The notes beneath the pieces are model-generated. The model saw only the letters and a program-made list of their open reading frames with translations. It was not told the origin of the DNA and made no database searches. A DNA stretch of 64,000 bases from Lanius collurio. Lineage: Eukaryota; Chordata; Aves; Passeriformes; Laniidae. Below are positions 1 through 12,100 of this stretch, piece after piece. Location: positions 9,217,070-9,281,069 of the forward strand of contig JACBWW010000016.1 of NCBI GenBank assembly GCA_020086605.1. The letters are read 5' to 3'. Each line of letters starts with the position of its first letter. The stretch's first letter is position 1. The translations under genes and the position numbers were made by a program.

Positions 1-2030
1 CAAGAGTAATCCCAGTTTAGGCAGGGCTGCCCAGCTACAGTCCCATTACTTAGCATGTAGGCATTCTACTAAGGAAATTACTGCCCTTTTTCTGGTTCTT
101 AGTCATAAAAAAATGACAAGCATGACACTACTTCCTATGTAACTACAGTGCCTAAAAACTTCCTGAGTTATTAGAATCAGCCAATAGGGACCATCTTATG
201 TGCTAAAGGATCAGAGTTTTTGGCATGGTTTTAAATGTCTTCTACCTGTACTGTGGAACATGTGGTTTAGATAGAGAAGCAAGACATTTTCCTTTATGTA
301 ATGAGGAAAATAATAGTTTGCACTTCTGTAGCATCTTCCACTTGATAAGCTGATAGAGTACTACACAGTCTTCCCTGTGAAAAATAACTGCCACTGTGAT
401 GTATGTTACAAAAATGTTAGTGTATGTCATACAGGAAATAGGTGGGTCAGAATACTAGAACTGAATGTGGAATCCAGATATCTCAACTCCTCTTTCTGTA
501 TTCTCACCCTAATGCCATTTTTCTTACACTGGACATATTGGTGAGCCCCTTTGGTGTCCAACATGAGATCACAGTCTAGTGTTCTTTAGGGGTTCCTTTC
601 CTCTCCCCCTTCTCCTTCCCTCCCTCTCCCAAGTATATTTTGAAGAAAGATTAGGAGTGAAATATCCTATGGGAAATCTCCACAGATTGTTACTTGTGGC
701 AGTGAGGTTCTGGAATCTGTCACTGTGCCTGAAACATTTCTGGTACCTCTCTATCCTCAATATTTTTCACAACTGGCAAGGCAAATGCAGAGTGCCATCA
801 GCTAGTCAAGATTTGGTAGCTTTCCTAGTTTATCAGTAGCTCACTTCAAATGAAGGGCCAGTGGTTTTTTTTTCTGGTTTTAATGCTTAATTAAAAAAAA
901 AAAGTCAGTTGCTGTGAGATATTTCAGATGTCTCAGATTGCAAAATTCAGTGTTATGGACAATGCATAAGATTCCAAACTATAGAGAGGTAGATGTCCTA
1001 ATTCTATCCAGTACCCAGAGATGTGACTGTGGTAAATCATCACGTGGTATTTTAATCCTGCTGCTGGCTTGATAGACACGGGTCTTGGAAGATACATAAT
1101 ATGATCTTTAATTGCATTTGTCATTGAGATATCTTAGGACCAGAACTTCAGCAACATCATGAAGTCAGGCTCTGAAGTAGATACATCAGAAGCAATTTAT
1201 TAAAGCTAGTTCTAGTAAAAAAAGGTGAAAGAGAATTAAAGGATTGAACTTTAGAGTGAAATGAAAATAGTGCATGAAGAAGATCTTCCAAAGGAGAACC
1301 ACCATACAGCTAGTAGGGATCAAATATTTGATGTCAAAAGCAATTAAATATTTGGTTAGGCAGAAAAGCATTTGCTTCTGGAAAGCTCATGCAAATAGGG
1401 ATAGCAGTGAATAAGTTTGAAAAATGTTGGCTTATGAATTCTGATGCAATGGGAATTGAAATTGCTTTGAACAACTGGAATAACTATGGTAAAACCAGAG
1501 AAATGTTGGCCAGGAAGCCTGAAAGACTGAGCCAATGAGAAAGACAAACACGGCGTTAAACCCAAACAAAAAAAACCTGATCTAGACAGTGCTTTAAAAG
1601 TCAACTGAGTGTGCCTTGATTTGTATTAAAGCAAAAGCCCTATGGCTGAGTCAATGGTACAGCTGAAGGTGCTTGGGGTAATTAGTTGAAAATGAAGGTT
1701 TTATCTATAATTATCTCATTTTTTGAAGGGATATTTTACAAAAGGAGGGTAAGTGACCATCTGTCAGTAGCTGCCGAATCTGTACAGCTATTTGACCCTT
1801 GGTTGTAGGAAATGCGTTTTATCCCACCAACTTGTTGCACAAATAACTTCACGCGACTTGGTAGAATGAGGGGGGCGTCTTCCAATGCAAGTAAATTGTG
1901 TGTGTAAAGTGCGTAATAGGCTCTGAATCGTCTGTGAACAGGCTCGATGTAGGAAACTGTTAATTTTTGCTGTAGTGCTAATTTGAGAGACGAAATTACG
2001 GAGCCAAGTTGTTAAATGTATGGAAAAGGG
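1..2030. other. Upstream DNA, no gene recognised
   Basis: No open frame here looks like a conserved protein, and no splice-bounded coding segment was found. Base composition is ordinary AT-rich avian non-coding DNA. The only marked local feature is a pyrimidine tract at about 593-630. It lies 5' of the CpG island, so it is either the far upstream flank of BCAR3 or an intron of a longer BCAR3 transcript; the sequence alone cannot say which. Confidence 0.5.
593..630. repeat. Homopyrimidine tract (C/T-rich)
   Basis: An almost pure run of C and T on the + strand, about 38 bases long, formed of repeated CCCTT/CCCTC units. Such tracts can be splice-type polypyrimidine stretches or triplex-prone DNA. 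No exon follows it, so it is recorded only as low complexity. Confidence 0.6.
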
Positions 2031-2750
2031 CATCGGGAGGTCACGGCCTGCCGGGGGCTGGCGCGCCGGGGGCTCGGCGAGGCTCAGCCCGGAGGGTGTG
2101 GCCGGGAGCCCGAGCGCGGCGCCCGGAGCCGCCTCGCCCCAGGTGAGGGGCGGCCGGGAGGGGCTCGTGTGGCGGGCGGGAGGCGGGAGAGCCACGGACC
2201 CGCGGCCGGGCAGTGGCGGACCGGACAGGGAGCGACAAAGCGCTCCTAGAAGGCTCCGGTTGAGTCACCCTTAAGTTATCACGAACTGCGCTTCTGGGGG
2301 CAGGCTGGTGCTGGCTGCGCGCCGGCTCCTACCGCGGCACGGCCAGACCTTGGGCTCTCCCGAGAGCGTCCCCGTTCATTTTCTGGCAGCGCTCCGCACC
2401 GTTCTTGTTGCAGGACCGGCCTCCGGCCGCCCCTCCCGGCTGCCCGCTCCGGCGCCGCGGCCCCGAGGGAGGGACGCGGGCGGGACACGCTGCCAGGAGA
2501 TCGCTTCGCCAGGACAGACACTCCTGATCCGCAGAAAGCCTGGAGAGAAGCAGCGGAGATCACACCCGGTAACTGCAGGGACAGCATAGACCTCTCGGGC
2601 AGAGAATGCAGAGCTGGTTTTGTGTGTGAGTGTGTGCGAGTGTCCCCACACCGCTGTCGGGGCGGGGGCCGCGGGAGCAGGGCGAGCTCTGCCCGGGCTG
2701 CTTGCGAGCTGCTAGAAATGCCGAAGCCGTGGCAGTGACGACTGAGACGT
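2030..2750 (+). promoter_or_regulatory. BCAR3: CpG island, probable BCAR3 promoter and 5' noncoding exon
   Basis: Base composition changes abruptly to GC- and CpG-rich in a window that is otherwise AT-rich. Visible elements are an AP-1 consensus TGAGTCA at 2261-2267 and a GC box (GGGGCGGGGG) at 2659-2668; no convincing TATA box was seen. Two donor-like sites on the + strand could end a noncoding first exon: CCCCAG|GTGAGG after 2142, close to consensus, and CACCCG|GTAACT after 2568. The first BCAR3 coding exon starts with a splice acceptor at 8785-8786, so an upstream noncoding exon is required, and this island is the only strong promoter candidate in the window. The link to BCAR3 is inference. 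The island could be bidirectional, and other first exons may lie outside the window. Confidence 0.65.
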
Positions 2751-5700
2751 TGGATCCAGTGCTTAGGTTTTGTGGGAATTGAGTCCGTGGAAATCTGTTA
2801 AATAAGTGTAGAACACTGGTGTGTACTCGAGCTACCGAGATACTTCCCTGAGTAGAGAGAAAAGAGAGACGCTCTTTTCTGAACTTTTTTTCTGTTTTGT
2901 CTTTTGAAGAGGAATGAATGCAAAAGCACTTCTTTCTGTCCGAATTTCTGGTTTCTGCAAGTTGGTGGTTAGTTCGAAATAGTAATGCTGTAAAGGCTTT
3001 TCAGTTAAAGTGTATTGTCCTTTTTTTGTTGTTTTTTTCTTTTTGGTAACATCGTGGGAACAGAGGAGCAGTCAAAATAAATGGCTTCCTTTACCAGAGA
3101 AGGAACAAAAGCTTGTATTTTGAAGAATTGGCTAAAAAACACATAGATTTGACTGTAACCTTGGCAAAGTTCTCCGTTTCTGCCAGCAAAATGGAGAGAG
3201 GTTTATTTCAAGTCAAGGCTTCATACTGTTCAGCATTACTGAGCTAACTGATTGGGCGCTTACATTTAAGAGATAATTTCATGGCCAAATGAAGAAAGCT
3301 GTACTTGTTGTTGAATCATCTTCAGTGATCACTTTTTCTTGGTACTTTTTATAGATATAAAGGCATTCTACATGTGAAAATTCTCAAAGAGAATATGGGG
3401 TTTATCTGTTTCTCTCATCATGAGAAAAAGACATTTCAAAGATAATTTGTGTGTATTCCATTGCGTGAGAATAATAGTTAAAAATAAATTTTTTAATAAG
3501 CTGACTGATTACAGTGCAAGGATGTATGGGAGGAGAGTGGAAATTGTATGGCATGTATAAAAGGAGAGAAGGAGTGCACGAACGCTGTGATGGCACTTCA
3601 AGACCCTTTGGAAGCACTGACCTGACTCTAATCTTGTGGGGATGTTTGATGTTTGACAGACTCATGTTTTTTTCTGATAGTAGCTTAAAGCCTTTGAACT
3701 ACTGCATATGCTTTCTCAATCTATGTCTCTGTATCATAACAGGCTGTAGGTTCTTGAACCTTAATCTTCTTCTCAAAGTCCTGTGACATGTTTGCTATCG
3801 AAGCTACTGCATCAGTTTCTCTTTTTCATAACAAAAGCAGAAAATACAGGTTGCAGAAAGCTGCTTCTAAGCCTTCTGGGGGAGCAGAAATCCTTTCTAT
3901 TTTGTTACAATCATGAAGAATACTACACTGCTTCTAGGGAGGCAACATGCAATCCACCTTGAATTTGTAATGGCTGCAGTTCTGATTGTATTTCTTCCTA
4001 TGATATGTTAACTTTAGAGGCTTTAAAGTTATGCTTTTTCTGTTTCCCTTGTTCTCTTACTTCACACAGAAAAAAAAATCTGGGGAAATTCATCTGCCTT
4101 TTTGTCCTGACCTTGACTTTCTTCCCCATTAAGCATGTTCACTTTCTTTTTTTTTTTTTCTGTGTGCATCTGCAAAGTGCATGCAAATAGGCTAAATAAC
4201 TTAGCAGGGACAAGAGAGTAATGGGTCTTCCAGTTGTTGAAATTTATTATTGCTGATTTCCAAGCTGGGAGGGGAGATGAGTGGGAGGAATTTGTGAGAA
4301 GATTGGATGTGGCAAAAGTACGTAGAGTTTTCACAAAAGTTGACTCCATCTTTTAAATACCTGTGAACACTCAACTGAGTATCTTAAGCCCTCTTAGCCT
4401 CATAGCCTATAAAATGGTAAAGATTGGTGATATGATAACTCTAGGTATAAATTCCAGAGATTTAGATCTAAGAAACAGAATCACTCAAATGGCAAATCAA
4501 TAAGTCTTTGAGAGAAATGTGGGTCTTATAATGTTCAAAATTGATTTAGATATAACTCGGAGTTTTGAAATAGCTTGAGAGTTTGATTTGGAGCTCTGAA
4601 ATTGCTTTTCTCTTTCCTTTTATGAGGTTTCCATTAGCATGAGCATATGCAGCCTTGGACTATTTGCTATGCCATTCATGCATCTCTGAGGCTGAAGTGA
4701 AGATTTCCCTTTCCCTCACTTCTCTTCCTCCAATATATTGAAACAACAAAGTAGAAGACCCAACACAACTGGTTGTGTTATGTTGTAGTATGGAAGGGGC
4801 ACTTAATCCGATATATGTGTCATTTTGAATGAACCATCAGAACACTTCCTCAGACTGTGTGAACATCAGAAAGCTTTCATGAGGACAAGCTGAGCCAGAA
4901 AATTTGGATTTGCATCCCAAAGATGGCACAAGCAGAAGGATATTTAGTATGTTGGCTTAGGGAAGTGACAGTTATTTGTTTCATTGTTCATGGCTCTTTC
5001 TTGTTTTGAGCAATGACATGAAGAGATGCATACCCCACCTGTGTGGAATTGCCCACCACATATATATTTTATTCTGTATCCAATCTCATATTGTTATCCT
5101 AAATGCCATGTTGATTTTGGAGCCCTCTTCATTTGTATTTGCTCACCGTCATTCATAACAAAAAACCAGAATATGTCAGAGGTTACCTGGAAACTTTTTA
5201 TGCTTTCTAGTTCTCTGAATTCACAATGTGACTCCTGACAATTCTGTTCCCATATACTCTTCCAAATTACAAACTGCATGAAAAAAAGTGTCACTCTCTG
5301 TATAAATACAAATTCATTTGCCATTTTTAACATTATATTGGCATGAGTCCACCTTGTTTGCACCTGATTAGGGGAAATTTGTATGACTTCCAAAGTGTTC
5401 TGTTTTGTTAGGTGCTGCATTTTGACAAATAGGAATGTGTACAATTAAATTGCAGTTCCTTTTGAGCCATTGTTCTGTTGCAATTTCTACCACTTCTATT
5501 GTTGATTGCATAATGGCAAAAGTTCAAAGCACACTGTCTCTTAGGGAGTAAAATTTTCAGGGTTTCTATATCTAGTAAAGTCAAACATTCTTTGAATCAT
5601 ATACAAAAGTATTTGAGACATTCCAGAGCCTTCAGCTGAAGAGGCTTCCTCTTTACAGTGTTTATATTCAATACAAGAAAACTGTATGGATAGTTTGGCA

Positions 5701-8700
5701 GGACTTTTGTTACTGAGATGATTGTTGTAGTTCTCTGTTTACGCTTATGAAGAATATGTGGTACAACAGCACACAGGCAAGCAGGATAAATGTATGGTGG
5801 AAGCTAGCAGACCTGTTGTTCTCAGTTTTGTTTGGGTTTTTTGGGTTGGGTGTTTTATTTGTTTGGGGTTTGTTTTATGGGGTTTTTTGTTTGTTTGGGA
5901 TTTTTTGAGGGTTTTTTTAAGAGGTTTTGCCGGGAGGATTGTTAGAAATACTATCAAAGTTTCTGCACACATACTTGTGGCTAAGTGTATTTCAAGTTCT
6001 TGAGTGCAGGTATTTTTGTACTAACTGTGGAACCCTAGCTTGATTCCTCAAAACAAAACTCAGGTATGAATTTGAGGATTGTGGATTGAATTTGTAAATC
6101 ATGTGAGTACTACTTAAAAGAAGCAATGATTAGGACAACTCTGGGAGTTTGGTTTCAATTCCTAAGGGCTTCTTAGGAGAAGCGGTGAAATGGAAAATGC
6201 TGTTCATCGAGGGGTTGTGAATTTGTTGAAAACTCTCAGACTGTTGGATTGAGACCCTAGTGGGCTGCTGTAAGAATTATCTTGTGGTTGGGTTTGGAGA
6301 GTGAATTCTCAGCTTTGTTTGCGGATCCTCAGGCATGAAGTGGTTGACAGTTTAATGTCACAGTAAGCCTCTTGTGGACTCATCAGCTCTTAAACCGGAG
6401 CTTTCAATGGTTACCTTTATAACAGCTTGGGTTTGGTACCTGCTTGCACATAATGTCGTGTGTTCCATCTCAGCATAGCAGTGGTACGTTTGCGGGAAAG
6501 GCTAAGGAGAAATTTCTCACTGGATAACCTGAACTAAAACACTTGGAGTTCAGAGGTTTGGGGATGGTTTTTATAGAAAACAATAAGAAAGTACAATAAT
6601 CAAGTACAGACTCTCAGCAGCCCCTGAAAGGAGAACAAGGTACAATATGAGCCAGCTAGCTTTCACTTTTTTTAGATTCCATAAACGATGTTTCTTTCTT
6701 TTCTACAAGGAGTACACAAAGTTGAGTTTCAAATGATTGTGTGAATTACAAGAAGTCTCTTTTTTCCCCTATTGTTGGAAATAATTTATACCATTCTGTT
6801 CTAATTACAAAGCTGAATTTAAAAGAAACAAGCTCAGTCAGTTTGCTTTAGCTAGAGGAGGTTGCAGCTTTATGGTAAGCCATTTGCATTTTAGATCTTC
6901 CTATCTGTGGAGCCATTCTTTTGCTTGGAACAATTGTAATGCAAAGCTGACTTTACAGCAATTATTGTGAAAATAATTATGAGATATTTTTAGTACTAGC
7001 TGAAACTAGCAGAAACTGTGTCCTTCAACCACATCATAAATGGAGAGGTGATTTACTATTTCATATCAAGGGCCTATGTGATAATTTATGGCAGAATTTT
7101 TGTGAGAGCATGTTTTGGTTTCTTTAGGATTTTGTATTTTATTTGGATCCGGGTGACTAAAAATGTCCATTCTTTGCTAACATTTCAAATCTTTTCTACT
7201 CTTTTCATCAAGAGATGTGGCCAGAGTCAAACAGATTCTCCCTGGGCAGAAGCGCTATTTCCAGAGACTTTTCTGCTGTAGTACATAGTACCTTTGCTCT
7301 GACAGAGGCTTGGCAAATTGAAGAGGAAAAAGGAAAAAATTAGTTACTGCTATTCTAGGGCTTTCAATAAGGGAGAACTGGGAAGGGATTTGTTGTTGAA
7401 GTCTGAAAACCTTATCCAGATGGCGAATCTCTGCAGGGCAGCTGGCAGGAAAAAAGCAGAATTTTTACATACTTTGAGATCGGCTTTAGCATTACTGTAA
7501 AACTAAGCCTGTTATGATAACCTCTGAGTAGAAGTAACAGTAGCTTCAGTGCCAAAACATTTTGATGGTAGCTGTGATGCTAAGGCTGGAGAAGGGAGCG
7601 GGTGGCTATGGAGGCACCTCTGTTTTCCTTGCAACACCTGTGCATTCCCCAAACCAGGAGGAATTCTTGTGCAGCTGTAAGCAGCTGACTTCCAGGCTGC
7701 TGGGCCTTCGGGGTGCTCATCTTGTTTTTCAGCATGAAACTTGACCGAGGTCAGAACAGATTCCCCCATCCATAACTATTTTTTTCCAAAAGTGCTTCTG
7801 CTTTCTGATTTCATATCAATCTCTGCAGCATCTGTGGCTGTTCCAGTTTCTATGCGAAACACCTGGTTGACTAACACCTAGGTTAAATAATACAGGACTG
7901 GTTGCCCTTTAGGTCAAGTGGTCTGTTCCACAGAGTGGCTTTTGCAGGCTAATATAACTGCACAGGATGAGGCAGCCTGTCTTCTGTAATACAAAACTAT
8001 AAAGTGAGCACAGGGCAGCATTTTTTGTGGAACAGAACAATAATTTGTTAATGAGCCTGAAGTGTTTGTCTCACAAAGCATTTTGCTCACGATAACAGAA
8101 AAACCTGTACTGTATGGCAGACTGTAATTGATTGTACCAGAGACTGACAGCTATGCAAATCTCTCTGTCAACAACGATTTGAGCCAGCAGACTGGGCATG
8201 CTGAAGAAGAGAATTCCAGTAATCTGCTCCTGCCCTTATCTCTTGGGTAGAGCCGTTTAGTTTACAGCCTGTTAGAAATATGTGACCAGTTATCTGCTAG
8301 ATTTATTACTTGAGCAAGACTCCTTAGCAACAGTTTTTTCCTCACAGTGTGCCAGCTGCTGGGTTTAAAAACATTCTTTCAAACAAATCAAGCTGTAGTG
8401 TCCTTTATTTTTTGACAAAATGTTCTTAAAACTTTGCTTGTTGTCAGTGATTTGAAGTTGATGTCTGAGTCTTCAGAGGATGTGAAAAAGCAAAAAAGAG
8501 GAACTCTATGGATAAAAATGGAGAATTGTTCAGGACCTGCTCGTGTGTGTTTGTCTAGACTTGTTGTTTTTTGTAGTTAGTGACTTTTAACACATATAAA
8601 GTTATATACGTGTGTGCTTGATGTGCAGTTGGGAGCAGCATGACTAGATCTTGGGGTATCTGACTGCCTCAAAGCAAAGCAGAAGTTCAGTTTCAGATAC

Positions 8701-8786
8701 CTTTGTTAGTCATGCTACTTGACTTCCTGTAAGTGAGGGCTTTGATGATTGATACACAGTAAGAAATCTTGGTTTTGTTTTTCCAG
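2751..8786 (+). other. BCAR3: BCAR3 5' intron (noncoding)
   Basis: This stretch lies between the CpG island and the acceptor TTTTCCAG at 8779-8786. No coding exon was recognised. It contains a G/T-rich low-complexity block at 5818-5932 and otherwise ordinary AT-rich sequence. Small open frames here lack splice context and homology. Additional noncoding 5' exons cannot be excluded. Confidence 0.55.
5818..5932 (+). repeat. G/T-rich low-complexity tract
   Basis: Repeated runs of GGG or GGGG are separated by T-rich spacers on the + strand, with almost no A or C. At least one spacer is longer than 7 bases, so this is only a weak G-quadruplex candidate. It falls inside the 5' intron and would be present in BCAR3 pre-mRNA. 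Confidence 0.7.
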
Positions 8787-8794
8787 AACCAAAA

Positions 8795-9111
8795 ATGATA
8801 GCTGCAGGAAAATTTTCAAGTCTTCCTAGAAACGGCCCAGTGAACCACCAGTTCTCATTAGCTTCTTCCATGGACCTTTTGACCACAAAACCTTCACCAA
8901 TTGAGCATCACTCAAACTCCTTTCAAGGCATCTCTATCCATGGCACTCTCCCCAGGAAGAAGAAGGGGACAGTTCCCACTAGGTCTTGTGATGTGTTTAG
9001 CCACGTGGGAACGTTGCCTTACACGAGAGCACGGCAGCAGCCACCTTTTGTACAGGATGTTATAGAGGAGCACCCTCCAGAAAATGGAAAGACCAGCAAA
9101 CTCCATGCCAG
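8795..9111 (+). CDS. BCAR3: BCAR3 coding exon 1 (residues 1-105, first 2 nt of codon 106)
   Basis: The exon opens at the acceptor TTTTCCAG (exon base 8787). The ATG at 8795 follows AACCAAAA, with A at -3, a good start context. The encoded start, MIAAGKFSSLPRN, matches the human BCAR3 N-terminus apart from one extra residue. The SIHGTLPRKKKG motif, shared with human BCAR3, lies near residues 50-60. The exon ends GCCAG|GTATGT in phase 2. The remainder is Ser/Pro-rich, has no recognised folded domain, and is less conserved than the SH2 part. Confidence 0.95.
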
Positions 9112-12100
9112 GTATGTTGTAAAACCTTAATTTGCATATATTAGTTGCATAGGGATTATTACATATTCTTCTAGGCCTCTAAAGGCCCAGTTATAGGTAC
9201 AGCTGTTTACTATAACTCTAAGTTAAGTTTTCCCCCTAGTATTCAATTTAGGTCTTGATGGCAGACGTAAATAACTTTTAATGACTGTGTCTTCTTCTGC
9301 ATGTTTAAAAGGTATAATATTGAGTGTACTATTCCTATAAAGGAAATTTTTTTAAGTCATTGAATTGTTTTGATATGACCCTTTGCATTGTTGTAACAGA
9401 GCAATTTTAATCAAAAAGTCATAACTGCTCAAACTTGGTTTTGATTTTGTATTCAATGCAATAAGGATGGAGGGCTGAGGAAAAGGAGAGTGATGTTCCA
9501 GCTGCCTCAAATCTAGAGCTATGTGGAAACCTTCTTCATGAAAGACTTAGTGGAACCCCATGTACACTGAGCTAATTACAAATTACCTGTTTATTATTCC
9601 TTCCTGACTTTGTGGTTAACATATGCATAACTCTTGAGAAAAACCTGTACTCTTACAGCTAGCCTTTCTTTTGGGAATCTAGTATCATCATTGATATTTC
9701 ATTGCTTACAAAAAGTAATTAATTTTGTAAATGTCCTTTTTTGGTTTTGGTATTGACATCTACACAATGGGGAAAAAATTTCCAGCTAACACAAGAAAAA
9801 TACAATGTAATGCAGTGGCTCAGTTAAAGACATACGAATAAGAGAATGGTTGCTTGGCTGATGGAGTTAAAGGCTGAGAAAATATATCCACATTACAAGT
9901 TGTGAATTAGGATTTACAGTCTGGCTGTGTCTATCACTACAATTTTTTGGTTTTCAAGTCTTGTGAGTGAAGGAGAGTTCTAACTAGGTGAGCTTGTGTG
10001 TGTAGAGTGGTTTCTTTATGCTTTTTGCTTGTGTTTTATGGGATCAAGCTTTGTCTCACCTAAAACTTCTCTATACCCTATTCATTTTAAAAGAAGAAAG
10101 GACCTAAGTGGGTTTAGTACTCCTCTGTCACTGACCTTTGAGCTGTACCTGCTTATATGAACTGGCTTTTAAGCATAATTTGCTTCTTTTATTTACATGC
10201 TTGTAGAGAACGCAAGCAGCCTGGGGTGTTGCTCTGAAAAGAATATGGGGATATACACTGAAGTTTTATTTTATATCTTCTTTTTCAAAAGCAATTACTA
10301 AATATTATTTTCTTGAGAGACCAAATTCTACTGATGCCTTGTCTTATGACATGAATATGACAACCTTGTCTTATAAAGAGCACTTCAGCAAACCAGTAAG
10401 AGTACGAACAGAGTGCTTGAGGGGAAAATGTCAGGAAGGTCTTCCTGGTCAGAATGAAAACTTAATGCTTTTGAATTAATAAAGAGATTCAAAGGATGTT
10501 ATTAATGCAGTCTGTGAATAGAATTTGTGTCTACTGAGTCATAGCAGCAAGTGCTGTTCCTGTTTGATCTTTCAATTACTTTGCTAAAATACACTCTGAT
10601 TGCTATGCTAACAGTTTCTAACAATTGGTTTCTTTAATTTTTGCAATGGATCGTTATATGTTCTGCTCTATGACCTGACTGCACAGTTGTGTTAAAGCAG
10701 AAGATAACAACTTGGCAGTCAGCAAATAAATGACTTTTTGAATCTTCTTGCAATGACACTGCACTTTTTACTTTAAAGGAAAATTGAGAGAGTCTGATTT
10801 GCCTGTGGTAAGCTTTTTTCCATATATGCTTTTTGCAGAAATGCTTACACTCACATTGAAATTATCTGGGCCTAATAATACAGGGGAGTCCATGTTTCCT
10901 TATTAGTGTTTTTTAAAAAAAAAAAACCTTGTTACTTCAGTGTAGGAATTGGTGAAACAGTGTAACATTACATGAATATTCTCATTCAGGAGTATATCAG
11001 TCTTTAATTGTTATAATGCTGTTTACAAAAACTGAACATCTGAGTAGACATTTTAATAAAACATTTTCAGGATGCACTGTTCAACCCAAGTGCTGTGTTT
11101 GATGCCAGTGGGCCAGAACTAATAGTCATTAGGATTTCAGTGTTCATGTGCACATGGATATGATTATTTTGAACTGTGGCTCAGTCATGTCACTGTTTTT
11201 TTGATTAATTCTAATTTAAAAAACATAATTATGAAAACATTTTAAATAATTCAAAGTAATACTCTCTTTAATGTATGAATACACATCACATAATTTTGTG
11301 AAACAAAAAATAAACCTGAGTGGTGAGAATAGGAAAACAATAACGAACTGTGTCATTCCCTAATGGAATTCTTCTGATTCTGAAATTCTTCTGATAACTT
11401 GGAATAATTCTATTGTCAATTTTCAATGCAATAAGATTGTGTTCTCTTCTTGGTTTGTGAATGTACATCTCTGATAGTTAGTTAGTCCAAGAGGAAAAAA
11501 GTTTGCTTTCTTGAGAAAGCTTACATCTGAGTTTGAGAGTCTCTTGGAAATAATTAAATGGCCAAAGATAGAATCAGCTGAGCTCTTGAAAAGTAGTTTT
11601 ATTAGCTAAAAGAGAATTCACTCTTAAAAGTGAAGAACTTCACTTTTAAAAGAAAATTCTCATTTTAGCATGTAAAACTAAAACTGCTTTTGTGTAATGT
11701 TCTTTATTATCTGACATTGATAATTAAACCCAAATAAAGCTTAATTGTAATGTCCCTTTGACACATGGTCCACAGGTTATCTTTATTTAGCTTTGCCTTG
11801 TGTTATGATACCTTTATTTCAAAGAAAATTGTTCAATGTCCCTTGTTTGCTAAAAGCAGTAGCTGCTTCTTTTTTGGCCCGTGTCTTGTGGGTGCCATCA
11901 GTAAACCCAGAATTTCCAATGCACTTGGATGATTGTAGTTCTTCATGAGTGACATTACAGTTTAGTAGACTTGTGACATTTTCATGCTTTTTCATTAATG
12001 CAGCCAAATGTCCCTCAAATAAACAGGGCCTAAAAGCATTGCAGAATTATCACTATCACAGTAAGCTTTGAGTGTAGTGCTAAAGGCAGCTGTCAAAGGC

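Noticed and set aside
1788..2651. Several open frames on both strands in the CpG island
   Set aside because: Long frames are expected in GC-rich DNA. The translations are low-complexity Arg/Gly/Pro/Ala and match no protein I know.
11819..12007. 62-codon - strand frame with protein-like composition
   Set aside because: No recognisable family, no splice borders and no neighbouring coding piece. Kept only as a possible relic worth a database search.
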